A DNA stretch of 25,548 bases from Phellopilus nigrolimitatus (taxonomy: Eukaryota > Basidiomycota > Agaricomycetes > Hymenochaetales > Hymenochaetaceae). The DNA is taken from positions 1-25,548 of the forward strand of contig JAJOHG010000365.1 in the NCBI GenBank assembly GCA_021029095.1, given 5' to 3'. Under the pieces are notes generated by a model. The model made no database searches and was not told the DNA's origin. It saw only the letters and a list, made by a program, of their open reading frames with translations. The position numbers and the translations under genes are program-made. The stretch's first letter is position 1; every line of letters begins with the position of its first letter. Positions 1 through 10,475 of the stretch are shown one piece after another.

Positions 1-991
1 GCGAATGAGGTGCTAGAAAACATTTTGTTTAGTACTATAGCCTTTCTATTACTCAGCCCAACGCACCCAGAGCGTAGTCGTGTCGAAAATTTGGTGCCCC
101 AAGTATGCGTCCAGCCTCTCCATGTGCTGTCTCTGTGCGTCATACCAACCAAACAAAAAGAATTGAATACACAGCTCTGTCAAAGCGGACATAAAATATG
201 GCTTACCACCATCCCGCGATCGAATGCGACACCGGCGCCAGCCATGACACCGCGCCCGTTAGGCTCAATATCGTGCTTTGAGAGGTAGCGACACACGCGT
301 CTATCGACCTGCGCGAGTGTACGCCGTTTATCGGGCGGCGTAGCGCCATAAGCAGCGAGCAGACCGGACTTTTGTGCATCTCCCGGACACTTAAAAAATG
401 GTAAAGAAGCCATTCAGGCAGTTTCATCTTAAATAACTCAGCTGGAAAACAGAGAAAATCGGAAGCTCACTTTGCCGACATTTCTTGCTTTACTTCGTCT
501 ACGTTAAGCGGCCAGTGCACGAGATATGAGATACCATCGTCAAGACGCGTGAAGTTCTTGTCTGTCACGCACACCGCGACTTCGAGAATGCGGATGTTTG
601 CCGCAGGTCGCACTGCGTCGTTCGTCTTCTCCCCCACGTTTTCGAATAAAAGTTCATGCCAAATCAATAGTCCACATGTACAGAAAAAACGAAACGAATG
701 GATAGTAAGTCAGTCGGTAGATTCAGAAAGAAGAAAAAAAGTGGCGATGTGCACACCTCCCAGATCGAACCAAATGAAGTAAGTCGCGGGGTCGCGCACG
801 GGCGGAGGCGCGAGATTGCGGATATCTGCAAATGCATATCCACCCAATTTTCTCGCTCCCGATTCTCTGGCTTTAAGTCCTGTTCCTCTTGAGGGCGAAA
901 CAGGGTCAGAAGTAGAAACCACGCTTCCCGTTGTCGATGTCCCCTCTGCGAATGTGTAACTCGGACCAGCAAGGGCAGATGTACCGTCCAT
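1..991 (-). CDS. Oligoribonuclease-like 3'-5' exonuclease (DEDDh), partial, frame disrupted
   Basis: This resembles the REXO2/Orn family, which degrades 2-5 nt RNA, often in mitochondria. Read on the minus strand, the pieces follow the family order. TYFIWFDL (about 780-800) matches the first DEDDh motif. IRILEVAVCVTDKNF follows at about 555-610, and its exon reads to about 471. The exon at 207-389 has CPGDAQKSGLLAAYG and then GVMAGAGVAFDRGMV, like the family's Gly-Asn-Ser-Val-x-x-Asp-Arg block. The exon at 67-132 gives MERLDAYLGHQIFDTTTLW. The donor at 206 (GTAAGC) and the acceptor ending at 133 join in phase 0. A further donor at 66 shows the gene leaves the window. Oddities: DxE reads as D-L-G, one G away from D-L-E. 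No good acceptor precedes the second block. The junction between 471 and 389 is out of phase by one. The N-terminus, placed at ATG 991, is Ser/Thr-rich and doubtful. The family call is fairly safe; an intact product is not. Confidence 0.6.
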
Positions 992-1222
992 GCCGACGCT
1001 TAATGAGCTATCACTGAGCACACTATTGACTTAATGCGCTGGCAAATGTCGCTGTCGATGACCCTGAGCATGCTGAATGGGTTGAACGGGAAGGCATTCC
1101 AGTGCTGCCCATGTCCATACCCACATGTGACTTCTGCGATTCACTCTGAAATTCATGCTCTGAGCTCTCAGGCGTCAGCGGCCCACTGCCGCCACGGCTA
1201 GAACGCACTCTTCGTCCCAGGT
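992..1222 (-). other. Ser/Gly-rich open stretch of uncertain ownership
   Basis: Minus-strand reading from about 1220 down to 1023 gives VDLGRRVRSSRGGSGPLTPE followed by a Ser-rich tail ending in a stop at 1023-1025. Composition and periodicity look coding and resemble the disordered tracts on both sides. It starts in a different frame directly after the stop of the upstream basic protein (1223-1225). It ends just before another Ser/Thr-rich open frame that leads into the exonuclease-like gene. It could be a further exon of either neighbour, or part of one long disordered region broken by indels. No splice pair of reasonable length joins it. Confidence 0.25.
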
Positions 1223-2561
1223 CTACTGTCTCTGAGTCTCCTGTTTTTCTGCTTCAGTCTCAACGTCTTCGTCTTCTTTGTCTGTGTTCATATGCGTCGC
1301 TTCATTTTCGCCTTCAACATCCTCGAAGACGCCGGCGGGCCCGTGAATAAGCAAACTGAGATATTCCTTCTCCGTGTAGGTCCGCGCGCAAGCTCCCGCG
1401 TAAGTCGGCGTTTCTTTTCTGTGAGGTAACTACAAATTTAAAAAGAATAAAATGCTGTGTCAGCATCAAGAATACAATCTGAAGGGGAGGGAACGAGAAA
1501 CTATTTGAAAATACGCATGCAAGGAAAGAAAGCTTCTCAAAAAGAAGAAGCGAGAAAACGAGAAACCATCGCTTAAAATACTTGCAACTGTTTTTACGGG
1601 ACTTCTGGTATTTTAAACCCTCTTTGGGAATCGAGGGACAGATGAGTGGTGACAATATATGATATCGCCAATTCAAATTTTGTGATGGAAAGCTGAGAAA
1701 AGGGCTTGGTCCGCCAAAAAGAAATAGAAGATAAAATTGATAGTCCAAACATCCTTTCCGATTCGATGCTCAGCTAATGATAGTAAGGAACTCACGCTAA
1801 ATCACTTGCGAACGCGCGCGCTTCCCTTTCACCCGCTCGGATATACGCAGCTTGCGTTTTCTGCTTTTCTTTGGCGCTGAAGTCGACGTAGCCGTCTCCG
1901 GAGGCACCATAGGTGAAGCAGGCGGCGAAGGCGGGGAGGAGGAGCGAGGTCGAGCAGATGCCCGCGGAGATGCTGGGAAAGACGTCTGCACGCCGATGGA
2001 GACGTACGAAGTACTTGGGAAAACGTACGAGCCGAAGTCGGTCGATGTAGTCGTGGAGATGGGTACATGGGGACGCGGTGTCGCAGAGAGGTTGAACTCA
2101 CTCGTGGCTTCGGGGTTGGCAACCACACTTTGGTCCTGGGTCTCGCTGATAAAATCGTTGGAAGGAGAAGCGGAAGACTTGCTCCTGCTTCTTTGTTCCT
2201 CAGAAAGGACGTTTCCGAGGCTCGTGTGAGGGGTGAGCAGCCCGTGTGCACGTCTCATGCTGCCAGAGCCAGAGCCGTGATTAGAGCCAGCACTTGATAC
2301 AGACTCTTGTTCTGCTTCCTTTTCTCTCTCCTTAGCTTTCGCCTTTCTCCTTTGTTGTGTCTCAAATGCCGCATCCCAATTCATGTCATTGCCGGTGACA
2401 TACGTAGTGGGAGCCGACTTTGCTCGGATAGATTTAGTGGTAGAGAATGCGCCGGGTAAGTCGATTGACGATGAGTCTGAGGAGGACATGTCCAAGACCA
2501 ATGAGGCGAGGAGAGAAAAGGGATGGTTGATTCCGAGTGTACGAATAGCTCTTGTGTCCAT
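1223..2561 (-). CDS. Disordered basic protein of unknown function, two exons
   Basis: I do not recognise this gene. Exon 1 runs from ATG 2561 (alternative ATG 2489, beginning MSSSDSSS) to 1806, and exon 2 from 1429 to the TAG at 1223-1225. This gives about 320 aa. The 376-nt intron (donor GTGATT at 1805, acceptor TTTGTAG at 1430) is long for this window, so the joining is an inference. Visible features are WDAAFETQQRRKAKAKEREK (a charged, probably helical segment), long Ser/Pro stretches, a basic cluster KKSRKRKLRISERVKGKRAR that could be a nuclear localisation signal, and an ordered-looking EKEYLSLLIHGPAGVFED before an acidic tail. It is divergent from homocitrate synthase and shares its upstream region. 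A nuclear role is a guess from the basic cluster only. Confidence 0.5.
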
Positions 2562-2871
2562 CAACAGCGAGCGAGACCAAGTAGTCCCGAAAACTCAGGA
2601 GGACGACATGGACCTCGCTAACGTCGTGCCCAGTAAAGAGCACTGCGGAACCGAGAGAGTCGGCAAGATATGAACGCGCTCAACGTCACGTGTGCGCGCC
2701 ATATTCACACGTTACATCAGCAGTTTTGCTCGGCCGAAATTTTTTGCCAAATGACGATAGCCGCATTTTATGCACTTTAGCCTAAACTACGCTGTGATTT
2801 GGTCTGACTCGTTTTTCTACCTTCTGCTTGCTTTTATACCTCTGCTCTGTCTTTCTCTGAATCTATAAAAA
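2562..2871. promoter_or_regulatory. Divergent promoter region with CACGTG and TGACTC motifs
   Basis: A 310-bp region lies between the minus-strand basic protein and homocitrate synthase. It contains a palindromic E-box CACGTG at 2687-2692 and TGACTC at 2805-2810, a near match to the Gcn4/CPC1 core TGACTCA. A pyrimidine-rich tract (about 2815-2860) and CTATAAAA at 2863-2870 lie directly before the homocitrate synthase ATG; the latter is too close to act as a normal TATA box for that start. Gcn4-type control of lysine genes is known in other fungi; here it is only suggested by the motif. Confidence 0.35.
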
Positions 2872-4672
<1,801 letters not shown>

Positions 4673-5568
4673 GCTGTGAACTGCATCTTTCGACGGACGC
4701 CTCATTTTGCTTTTTTGAATGATTTCTCTTTTCTTGCTCTCCCCCGTCCCGTCGTCTATTTCACTGGCCTCATCAAAAATGAGGATCTTCGTTACTAACA
4801 AAAGCCTGTACTATCCCGCTGCACGGGCACGCTGAGGGGCCGGTCGATGGAGAAATTACCCTTCTTGTTTGTATAATCAATGTTACCTGTTCTGATCTAT
4901 GTGCTTTGTCTTGCACTAGACCTACTGCATAGTATGATCGCTTCGCTTAAATCTCTTGCTGGGTAAGAACGCCTAGGGCATCTGGTACGAAGACGTGACG
5001 CGCAATAAGCCTGAAAATGTTGGTGAATGGCGCGTTTAAATCTCGGGCGATGACTTGCTCAAAAAAGCTGGGTTATGCGAAGCTAAAGATTCTGCTGAAA
5101 CCACAGCTTTTCTGTACGGGCGGTCTTCCGCTGACAGTTTGATCCACTGTATGTACGAGTATAAAGCAACACGCTTTCCTATGGCTGCCTCGGCTCTCCA
5201 CATACATTATTGTTCTTGTTCTTTTTTACCCTGGGACTTTCACTCTTGTACTCGCCAATCTACATGCAAGGATCCGACGCGCAGGAAACATTCGCGGAGT
5301 ACGTATCTAGTGATGAAGAGTATTCTCGTTTCAAACACCTTCTAGCTCTGCACGATTCGGGGGCAATGTGCATTGGTAATATAGTGTTACGGAAGTGTTT
5401 ACTGAAGAACGATCTTTCTCGTTCTCTTCAAAACCCTAAACACCATTTGTATCACACGCATCTACTATACCCATGGAAAATATCGGAAGAACGAGTACAA
5501 CTAAGAGAGCCGTAATAGCCGATATATACATTTTTTTGAAGCGCAGATTTTCGCTAGCCTCTGCGCAG
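4673..5568. other. Intergenic, no supported gene
   Basis: This is the 3' flank of homocitrate synthase followed by the 3' flank of secreted protein gene A. One plus-strand frame (about 5165-5370) reads LLFLFFFTLGLSLLYSPIY and then SDAQETFAEYVSSDEEYSRF. It resembles a hydrophobic helix followed by an acidic segment and ends at a possible donor (GGTAAT, about 5376). It has no in-frame ATG and an upstream stop, so it could only be an internal exon. I do not count it as a gene. Confidence 0.3.
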
Positions 5569-5878
5569 TTAACAGTATACAGTAAGTGATTCTCTGCACT
5601 CAGGGTTTTCTCCAGAAGGGAAACGATCGTTTACATCCTCGAAGCGCGGGAAAGCGATCGCATCCTTGTGTCCAGGGGCCTGGGGACTGGATGGGACGTT
5701 GACTTTACTCTCGATGACATCTGCGAGACTGGTCTGGTCAAATCAGTATCAGCTCGTCATCAACTGGGATAACAAGGAAAATAAATATACACACCTGCGG
5801 TAAAGGTGCCGCGTACACCACCAGGAAAAATGTCAAGACGAGCACGATCGATTTGTTATGGAGTTTAGACGCGACCAT
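5569..5878 (-). CDS. Small secreted protein A (82 aa, unknown family, paralogue of B)
   Basis: Exon 1 is 5795-5878 and exon 2 is 5569-5733. The 61-nt intron (GTGTGT to CCAG) is in phase 0. The product is 82 aa. Residues 1-24 form a clear signal peptide with core SIVLVLTFFLVVYAAP. The intron falls right after PLPQ, so exon 1 encodes the signal peptide and exon 2 the mature chain. The mature chain is hydrophilic and ends with DRFPSGENPEC and then CRESLTVYC-stop, so only two cysteines, seven residues apart, with the last one C-terminal. No CAAX box is present. Gene B shares exon structure, signal core and the terminal motif DRFP-x-G-x-NPEC. A TATA box and an inverted-repeat box lie upstream and are conserved with B. 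Function is unknown; a secreted peptide or effector-like protein is an inference from size and signal peptide. Confidence 0.7.
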
Positions 5879-6056
5879 GTTTTGATAAGGGAATTGTGTC
5901 TGTTTGGCATTCAAATTTAGGATATCTCCCTAAGTCTGGATAGCCGCATACATATTCCAAGAGACAGATCTGAGAGCCCGAGATCGGAGATCGTGAGAAG
6001 AATCGAGTCCGCCGTGGTACAGGTACAACGAAAGGTTTGGGATGAAGGCGAAACGA

Positions 6057-6073
6057 AGTGCTGTCAAAGCACT
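6057..6073 (-). promoter_or_regulatory. Inverted-repeat box upstream of secreted gene A
   Basis: AGTGCT-GTCAA-AGCACT is a perfect 6-bp inverted repeat with a 5-nt centre. It lies about 180 nt upstream of the ATG of A. Gene B has the same 17 nt with one mismatch at a comparable distance. It sits between TATA box and ATG, so it is either in the 5' leader or just downstream of transcription start. It could be a transcription-factor site or an RNA hairpin. Confidence 0.35.
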
Positions 6074-6130
6074 TTTGACTAGGAGAACGCACTGCGCAAA
6101 ATTAACGGTACTGGCCTAATAGTCATTTGG

Positions 6131-6140
6131 GTTTATATAG
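6131..6140 (-). promoter_or_regulatory. Probable TATA box of secreted gene A
   Basis: The minus strand reads CTATATAAAC, about 253 nt before the ATG of A. The copy in gene B (CTATATAAGC) has nearly the same spacing. The neighbouring GACAGGTGTC is also conserved between the two. Confidence 0.5.
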
Positions 6141-6450
6141 GAAGACAGGTGTCTTTTTCAGGAACTGTAAGCCGTCGGTAACACTGAATCATCATTGAGT
6201 AGATGGATCTGGAGCCATGAGAGAACTGGAACAATAGACCCCTTGATTTCGGACGGCGAATATAGGTTCTTGCGAAAGAGCTTCTCTAGAACGCCACAAG
6301 AGAAAGCAGGCGGTATCAAGGATGGTGTCAGGACAATGATGTTTGATCTATCTCGTCGGTCATGGCGTAAGTAAAAGTTCAAGTTGATCGCAATTGAGAT
6401 GCGCTTGCATCTGAGGTCAACGACCTTGATACCAGCAGGAGGCGGAAGTA

Positions 6451-6804
6451 AAAGATCAAGGGCAACAATGAGTTGAAGAAAAGATGAACGGATGCACCAA
6501 TAGCGTAGAAAAGGCAATGTTAGGCTCTTTATGATATTTTAAAATTTGTACTCGATTGACAAGTGGAGGTTATGGCGCAGAGACTGCACTGAATGTAGCA
6601 CAGTAAATTATACGTTTAAAATGGTTCGAGAATGCGGTATCGCTGCCAAATATGGAAGGAAAGTATTTTGTCTTCCTTTTTTGGGCAGCGCCAATCGCTT
6701 ACGCTTTCGTCAATTTCTACACTTGGAATCTGCCTTCTTGACACGCTAGCTTAAGGTCTTCCCGTTCTGTCTGGTTTCCGACGACGGAAAAACCACACCC
6801 TTCA
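6451..6804. other. Intergenic, nothing recognised
   Basis: Moderately AT-rich sequence between the duplicated block and the decayed gene fragment. Open frames here are short and lack convincing composition or splice partners. Confidence 0.4.
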
Positions 6805-7064
6805 TCAACTGCTGACCCTAGGGGTGGCGTCGATCGCAGACGCGGTGACTGTCCCATCCTCGTAGATGACCGATGTAAACCGGACTTCGGTCTGCGCCTT
6901 CTGATACGGTATTCCTCTTCCACAGCGAACACCGAGCTGCGCGTCTTCAGCAGCTCGTCCCAGCCTATCTTCAGTATGAGTTCCGTGAGCAGCTCGTACG
7001 CGTGTGTGCCCGCGTTTCAGGCCCCGTCATCTTCCGTTTTGTGCCACTTTGGCAGAAGGGTTCT
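6805..7064 (-). pseudogene. Decayed fragment of an unidentified protein-coding gene
   Basis: Minus-strand reading gives strongly protein-like segments broken by lesions. From 7064: RTLLPKWHKTEDDGA, then an in-frame TGA (7017-7019), then NAGTHAYELLTELILKIGWD and ELLKTRSSVFAVEEEY. After a frame change near 6905, QKAQTEVRFTSVIYEDGTVT continues and ends with ATPRVSS-stop at 6805-6807. The local GC content is higher than in the flanks. No ATG or plausible splice set restores one frame, so I read it as a relic. I do not recognise the family. An alternative is an exon pair of a functional gene with poor introns, but the 5-7 nt available at the frame change is far too short for an intron. Confidence 0.45.
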
Positions 7065-8072
7065 GTGAAAGTTCGTACAAATGTTTATTTATAATTTGCT
7101 TCACTAAGTTGAGTGAAGTTGTTGGCAATTCGTCTTGAACACCATGGCCATGATGAACAATGGACACGGTAGATATTGTCTAGAACCAACCCAGCTGAAT
7201 ATGAAGCCGCATAAGGAATATTCTTTCGATTGAAAAATACTCACTCTAAAGTTTGCTCCTGGGGTTCGTCGACTTGGCGTGCAGAAACAGCGACATGAAA
7301 TGCTTCGTGAAAGCATGTACTACAGCGATGATGGTACACGTCTGTCGTATTCAATTGGCCTCCTCCTCAGGCTCTTGGTTTCTCTATCTCGAAACCTAGC
7401 TTCATTTGAAAATATACTAGTCCTATGGTTATCTGAAAGAGACCTTCCAGGTTTGAGGGAGAAATAGCACTCGTCACTCAAACAACCTAGATCTTGACTT
7501 CAAATTTAAATACAGGCTTAGAAGCTCGGATGGTTGACGTCGTGACTGGTTTCCTTTTTGCAATATCTGCCGTAGGCTTTGTTACTTCAGAATAGCGCGA
7601 CCGAATACCTGGCTACGCGGTATGAGACAAGGCGATCAGCTCGATAGCACGTCTAATGGCGGGCCTTAGCACTTGTTGAACAGGGAACATAAAGCCAGTG
7701 ATTTATGACCTCGTCTTTCGTATCCCACACGATGCGAAGAGAGGAGTATCTGAAAAGGTCTGAGTCTTATTCTTGGTACGTCTTCCTCTGCTTTCATCGG
7801 CTCCCACGACACACATTGAAAATCTTTGCCCTACACTCGTTAACCAAATGTCTTAGTTTTCAGTTATGCGCCACCAGGGGGCATACTTCAGAAATACAGT
7901 TATGAACGTGCCACCGGAAAACCGAATCCAATTCCTTCAAAATTTCACAACACACATCTATATTAGCGGAAAGTGTCAAAAGGAACGGGGTGCAACAGAG
8001 TTAGAAATATCTAACATACCTCGTTTCAGTGCTGTGTTTGGAGTGTAGGCATAATGCTAGTCAACGGACCTC
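7065..8072. other. Intergenic, nothing recognised
   Basis: About 1 kb with short open frames on both strands, none with a family motif, signal peptide or consistent splice borders. The last part is the 3' flank of secreted gene B. Confidence 0.4.
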
Positions 8073-8320
8073 TTAACAATATGAGCCAGTAATTGAATTT
8101 TCGCATTCAGGGTTTTTTCCGGGCGGGAAACGATCTCCTACAGACTCCTGCGGGATGCCCACTTTGCTGTCTATGAGACTGATCTAGTAAAGTTTATATC
8201 GGTTTTTCGTTTACTGGATTAAAAGATGCATACCTGCGGGAAAGGCGCCGCGTGCGCCAACAGGAAGAATGTCAAGACGAGCAAAATCAATTTGCTATGG
8301 ATCATAGATGTGACCGCCAT
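8073..8320 (-). CDS. Small secreted protein B (65 aa, unknown family, paralogue of A)
   Basis: Exon 1 is 8234-8320 and exon 2 is 8073-8183. The 50-nt intron (GTATGC to ACTAG) is in phase 0. The product is 65 aa. The signal peptide has the core LILLVLTFFLLAHAAP, and the intron again follows PFPQ directly. An internal ATG five codons downstream (MIHSKL) is a possible alternative start; I chose 8320 because it matches the start of A. The mature chain is 36 residues: ISLIDSKVGIPQES, then DRFPPGKNPEC, ending ENSITGSYC-stop. It lacks about 18 residues in the middle of A. Like A it has two cysteines, eight residues apart, the second C-terminal. Conservation of frame, borders and termini despite DNA divergence argues that both copies are real genes under selection. 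Confidence 0.7.
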
Positions 8321-8492
8321 GCTTTGGATGATGAAACTTTGGCTGTTAGTTTCAGAGTTAGAGAAATTCTGAGCGTCTCCCAAGTTGAGGATAGCCGCAT
8401 ACATACGTCGAAGAAAAGAGCCGGAAATTCAGTTGGAGATTGTGAAAGAGTTGCTGTTTGGGGTATAGCGAGCGGTTGGAATGGAGGAATGA

Positions 8493-8509
8493 AGTACTGT
8501 CAAAGCACT
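8493..8509 (-). promoter_or_regulatory. Inverted-repeat box upstream of secreted gene B
   Basis: AGTACT-GTCAA-AGCACT differs by one base from the box upstream of A and lies about 173 nt before the ATG. The arms pair imperfectly in this copy. Confidence 0.35.
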
Positions 8510-8567
8510 CCCAACTGGAGGAAACGCACGGCGCAGAATGAATAGTATGTTACTTGGAAGCTCCTGT

Positions 8568-8577
8568 GCTTATATAG
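8568..8577 (-). promoter_or_regulatory. Probable TATA box of secreted gene B
   Basis: The minus strand reads CTATATAAGC, about 248 nt before the ATG. It is positionally and sequence-conserved with the box of A. Confidence 0.5.
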
Positions 8578-8860
8578 AAAGACAGGTGTCCCAGCCGTAA
8601 GTGCAACCCGTTAGCAGCACCAAACCATCATTGGATCGATGAGCGCTGGATCAAGGAACATTGTATTTCAGACGACATCTGATTATAACTTGTGTAAGAT
8701 CATCTATAGCAAAGCGCCGCAGGCACTGGCAATGACTTGAAGTGGCGTCGAGCCCGGTTTCATCGACCACGGCATTACGAGTCTGAGGCATCGCAAGTGA
8801 TGTGGTTGCGCGTGAGAAGAACGAAAACCGTTCAACGACCTTGAGATGAGCAGGAAGCTC

Positions 8861-9332
8861 TCATCGTAGCATCAAGTCCGAGTCTGGAATATATGCAAAG
8901 AGGTAGTATCAGCGCGGCACCGCCTGAGCCCAGGATTCAAAACAAAAAGTAAAAGGGGCTCTCCGATGAATATTACTAGCGCCACCACAAGTGTTGAAGC
9001 GGAGATCGGAATGCCAGGTTCGGAGTCTAGACCCAGCCACATTTTGCACACGAACCGAACGGGTCATTGCTTCATTTGCAAGTCGTGAGAAGTCATCACA
9101 ACTAATCACATTTTTTTATAATAGATAAATCGTGTCCTACTACTAGGACTCAGGCTACGCTGACTGCATGACAAGAAAAATTGTAGGCCGCACAACAAAC
9201 AATTGCTCGTGTAGTACAACTTGACAAGTACTTAAAACTAAGTCCGCTTCTGCGCCTTTAAAATCCTTGTTAAGACCTGAGTAATCATGCACACCAGATT
9301 TTCTCTCTCCCGTCTTCCCGCTCAGCCAGCAT
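8861..9332. other. Intergenic, nothing recognised
   Basis: Sequence between the B block and secreted gene C. Open frames are short and unsupported. Confidence 0.4.
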
Positions 9333-9649
9333 CTAGGGACACAGTCCTTCGACCGCGTCCGCACATTCACCTGCCACTCTACCTGTCCTCCCCGAGTCAG
9401 GAATCAATGCGATCGCGCTTTCTATAGCAGTTGTAGTCGAAGATGCCACAGTAGGCACTATTGCGACCCGTCGGGCATTGAGATCCGACCGGTTGCTGGG
9501 GGTGTACTGAGGAAGACAGCACATTTATTCAAGCCATCAGTACGAGCAACAATGCCAGCGCAAAAGGTGGGGCTTACAAGGGGAGAGGCCACAACAGTGT
9601 GGAGGAAAACTGTGAAGACTGCAACTTGAACCAAAATTTTGGCCATCAT
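9333..9649 (-). CDS. Small secreted protein C (81 aa, unknown family)
   Basis: Exon 1 is 9578-9649 and exon 2 is 9333-9506. The 71-nt intron (GTAAGC to CCTCAG) is in phase 0. The product is 81 aa. Exon 1 encodes MMAKILVQVAVFTVFLHT followed by VVASPL, a typical signal peptide ending at the intron, as in A and B. The mature part is Ala/Thr/Ser-rich (PTVASSTTTAIESAIALIP) and ends GECADAVEGLCP-stop. It therefore carries the same Glu-Cys-X7-Cys tail as A, with one extra Pro. There is no other clear sequence identity to A or B, so kinship is an inference from architecture and location. An AATAAAAG element about 45-50 nt before the ATG could be its TATA-like signal. Function is unknown. Confidence 0.62.
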
Positions 9650-10475
9650 GATACGCCTGCCTGTGGTCTAACGTGTCGAGTGAGAACCTGGCTTTTATTG
9701 CACCAGCAGACTTACATGTAAACGAGCGGAGATGGAAATTGCACGATATCTGAGATCTGGGTATGGGATAAGCGGGAGCCAGCGCTTTTTCTTAGTCGGA
9801 TGAGGCTTTCTTCTGGTTTGAATGCGCTTTATAAGATGAACCCGACGTTAGCCAAAGACCCTCGAACACTGATATTCAGAGTAGCTGATGCACCATCGTG
9901 AGTTGTGACTGATCATCTTTCAGCCTGCTTTCTGAATCATTTTCTGTTCCTCGTTACTGGGCAACTCGTATCCATTAGGGCCCGGTGATTCAGAGGGTTC
10001 GTCGACAGTGTACTCATACGTAGATCACAACGCTCATCTTTAGCCCAGCCACGATATCTTGGATGAATACGACAATCAGTTTAAGTGATCATGATGAAAA
10101 CTGGTTGCCTGACTTCGCGCTTCTCCTTCCAAGTTGGTTGATATGATGTGCAATGATATTTTTCGTTCGCGAACGTTTACATCTGCACCGGATGGTCAAG
10201 CAGACTTCTAGTGCTCGTACAACATTTTCTTCCGCGATTTTCTTATTTATTGTGTTTTCAGAAATACAAATGAAGTAGGAAGTATCATCCGGCCCGAGAG
10301 TTCCTTTCTCTTACTTGTTATCAATTTATGTTATCTATTTGTGTGCCCACTGGCTGTTTCGACTTAGCAATGACGTCTCCGATCCACATCAAAAACAGCC
10401 TTACAGCAAACTCATAGTCTACTCATGGGGCGAATTGCACCATTATCACTAGTTCCATTCTCACGTCTAACTGGA
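9650..10475. other. Intergenic, nothing recognised
   Basis: Upstream region of gene C followed by the 3' flank of the low-complexity gene. No open frame longer than about 60 codons and no recognisable motif. Confidence 0.45.

Larger units (their letters stand above)
5569..6450 (-). repeat. Ancient segmental duplication, copy A
   Basis: This copy is similar to 8073-8860 on the same strand. The similarity covers the gene, the 5' leader and the upstream region. Matching landmarks are GGGAAACGATC, CAAGACGAGCA, the 17-nt box at 6057-6073, TATATAG followed by GACAGGTGTC, and TCAACGACCTTGA far upstream (about 6417-6429). Divergence is substantial and there are indels, so the boundaries are approximate. 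Confidence 0.65.
8073..8860 (-). repeat. Ancient segmental duplication, copy B
   Basis: Partner of 5569-6450, same orientation, offset about 2.45 kb. The gene and its 5' region to beyond the TATA box are clearly alignable. Further upstream similarity is patchy, for example TTCAACGACCTTGA at about 8831-8844. Confidence 0.65.

Noticed and set aside
1436..1748. Minus-strand open frame rich in Phe/Leu/Ser
   Set aside because: It lies in the AT-rich interval that fits an intron of the basic protein gene; the composition is that of non-coding T-rich sequence.
5569..5878. Secreted gene A as a basidiomycete mating pheromone precursor
   Set aside because: It has a classical signal peptide and ends in a bare Cys with no C-terminal CAAX box, unlike lipopeptide pheromone precursors.
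6876..7090. Plus-strand open frame reading AYLQYEFREQLVRVCARVSG
   Set aside because: It lies opposite the minus-strand fragment at 6805-7064, which has the more convincing protein character; it has no ATG and is probably an antisense shadow.
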